Assembly (NCBI GenBank): GCA_947306025.1
Contig: CAMZFJ010000095.1
Coordinates: 1 to 6,908 of the forward strand
Reading direction: 5' to 3'
DNA length: 6,908 bases
Source of the DNA: an uncultured Fibrobacter sp.
GTDB taxonomy: Bacteria; Fibrobacterota; Fibrobacteria; Fibrobacterales; Fibrobacteraceae
Part shown: positions 6,577 to 6,908 of the stretch, piece by piece
Layout of the letters: the number at the start of each line of letters is the position of its first letter
Position numbering within the stretch: the stretch's first letter is position 1
Program-made: the position numbers and the translations under genes
Notes under the pieces: model-generated
Database searches by the model: none
What the model saw: the letters and a program-made list of their open reading frames with translations, nothing else
What the model was told of the DNA's origin: nothing

Positions 6577-6621
6577 TACTAGTTACTAGAATTGTATTTC
6601 AAAAATCTCTAGTAACTAGTA
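6577..6621. repeat. 14-bp perfect inverted repeat in the array
   Basis: TACTAGTTACTAGA at 6577-6590 is the exact reverse complement of 6608-6621, with a 17-nt spacer. It arises where AGTTACT-oriented heptads switch to their complement, AGTAACT-oriented heptads. The stem is AT-rich and is not followed by a T-run, so I do not call it a terminator. Confidence 0.75.
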
Positions 6622-6646
6622 TCTAGTAACTATAAACTAGTAACTA

Positions 6647-6657
6647 GCCCGTAGGGC
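6647..6657. repeat. Small hairpin, CC-GTA-GG core
   Basis: Stem GCCC (6647-6650) with GGGC (6654-6657), loop GTA. It is one of four three-base-loop hairpins in the window with a CC-NNN-GG core. Confidence 0.6.
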
Positions 6658-6659
6658 GA

Positions 6660-6680
6660 AGTAACTATTAATTAGTTACT
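6660..6680. repeat. 8-bp inverted repeat, AT-rich
   Basis: AGTAACTA (6660-6667) pairs with TAGTTACT (6673-6680) around TTAAT. Its arms are heptad words in opposite orientations. Confidence 0.6.
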
Positions 6681-6681
6681 A

Positions 6682-6692
6682 TGCCGAAGGCA
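6682..6692. repeat. Small hairpin, CC-GAA-GG core
   Basis: Stem TGCC (6682-6685) with GGCA (6689-6692), loop GAA. Its loop centre is 35 bp (5 x 7) from that of the hairpin at 6647-6657. Confidence 0.6.
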
Positions 6693-6732
6693 CTTAGTTT
6701 TTTAGTCGATAGTTGTTGGTTAATGGTCATTA

Positions 6733-6789
6733 GCTTTGGGCTATGGGGTCGCACCTTTGGTGCTTTGGGGTCGCTTCGCTTTGGGCTAT
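6733..6789 (+). repeat. 12-bp direct repeat flanking a hairpin
   Basis: GCTTTGGGCTAT occurs at 6733-6744 and again at 6778-6789. TGGGGTCGC is also repeated, at 6744-6752 and 6766-6774. The interval includes the hairpin at 6751-6763. Confidence 0.7.
6751..6763. repeat. Hairpin, CC-TTT-GG core
   Basis: Stem GCACC (6751-6755) with GGTGC (6759-6763), loop TTT. Its loop centre is 70 bp (10 x 7) from that of the hairpin at 6682-6692. Confidence 0.6.
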
Positions 6790-6804
6790 ACCTCATACCT
6801 CAAA

Positions 6805-6822
6805 GGTCGCCCTTGGGCGACC
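6805..6822 (-). terminator. Strong hairpin, possible terminator of the right-edge gene
   Basis: GGTCGCCC (6805-6812) and GGGCGACC (6815-6822) are perfect complements separated by TT, folding as about 7 bp with a 4-nt loop. It lies 18 bp past the stop codon of the minus-strand gene ending at 6841. On that strand only TTT follows the stem, so the U-tract is poor. It may be just another array hairpin. Confidence 0.35.
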
Positions 6823-6840
6823 GTGCCCATAGCTCAGACC

Positions 6841-6908
6841 TCATTTCACTGTAATCATCGGGCTGGTTTCGCTCAAGAGGTAGTTCCATTCTTCGCGAAT
6901 CTTTTCGT
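6841..6908 (-). CDS. Partial CDS, C-terminus of unknown protein
   Basis: On the minus strand an open frame enters from the right edge and ends at TGA (complement of 6841-6843) after 21 codons, the last residues being WNYLLSETSPMITVK. Codon choice matches the neighbouring genes, and the stop coincides with the edge of the heptad array, as for mntP and yfcE. The opposite strand is also open over this short stretch, so the call rests on codon character and context. No family can be named. Confidence 0.55.
   Translation of the reverse strand, partial: EKIREEWNYLLSETSPMITVK

Larger units (their letters stand above)
6483..6842. repeat. Long heptad array filling the 365-bp spacer
   Basis: This gene-free spacer is almost wholly a degenerate 7-bp tandem array of about 51 units, apparently in constant phase. 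AGTTACT occurs at 6546, 6574 and 6581; CTAGTAA at 6609, 6623 and 6637; TAG-type units at 6483, 6490 and 6497; ATACCT-type units at 6787 and 6794. The left part is AT-rich, while the part from about 6735 is GC-rich with TTTGGGCTAT-type words. Several hairpins are embedded. The array reaches the stop codon of the gene at the right edge. No ORF, tRNA or other RNA gene was seen in it. Confidence 0.7.

Noticed and set aside
6483..6842. CRISPR array
   Set aside because: The units are 7 bp, degenerate and have no unique spacers of constant length, and no cas gene is present.

Overview
The window reads as chromosomal DNA from a Gram-negative, probably anaerobic bacterium. Codon choice, weak Shine-Dalgarno sequences and spacers built from AGTTACT/CTAGTAA-type repeats remind me of Fibrobacter. 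That is a guess from general familiarity (about 50% sure); nothing in the window proves it.

Layout, left to right. (1) 1-70, minus strand: the first 23 codons of a gene running off the left edge. (2) 183-731, minus: MntP manganese exporter. (3) 949-2196 and 2193-2636, plus: a two-gene, translationally coupled operon. The first protein resembles the NrfD/ActC quinone-interacting membrane subunits; the second is an unrecognised small membrane protein. No iron-sulfur or catalytic partner is encoded beside them. (4) 2633-4330, minus: a cyclic-di-GMP phosphodiesterase with an intact EAL domain and a dead GGDEF domain, converging on the operon with overlapping stop codons. (5) 4472-5719, minus: a fused SpmA-SpmB-like 'nucleoside recognition' membrane protein. 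(6) 5807-6463, minus: a YfcE-type metallophosphoesterase. (7) 6841-6908, minus: the last 21 codons of another gene. No RNA gene, CRISPR array, IS element or phage gene was seen.

The genes are mostly ordinary housekeeping or signalling genes with little obvious functional link: metal export, c-di-GMP turnover, a membrane gate protein and a phosphodiesterase. The unusual part is the spacers. Most are degenerate tandem arrays with a 7-bp period (115-184, 781-829, 900-948, 5739-5808, 6483-6842). The arrays run up to or into gene ends, and the period holds through embedded GC-rich hairpins with a CC-NNN-GG core. One such hairpin carries the Shine-Dalgarno sequence of the NrfD-like gene, whose TTG start codon directly follows the array. 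The spacer at 4331-4471 shows no clear heptads and acts as an internal contrast. I regard the heptad arrays as the most notable signal here. All periodicities were read by eye and need a computed autocorrelation.
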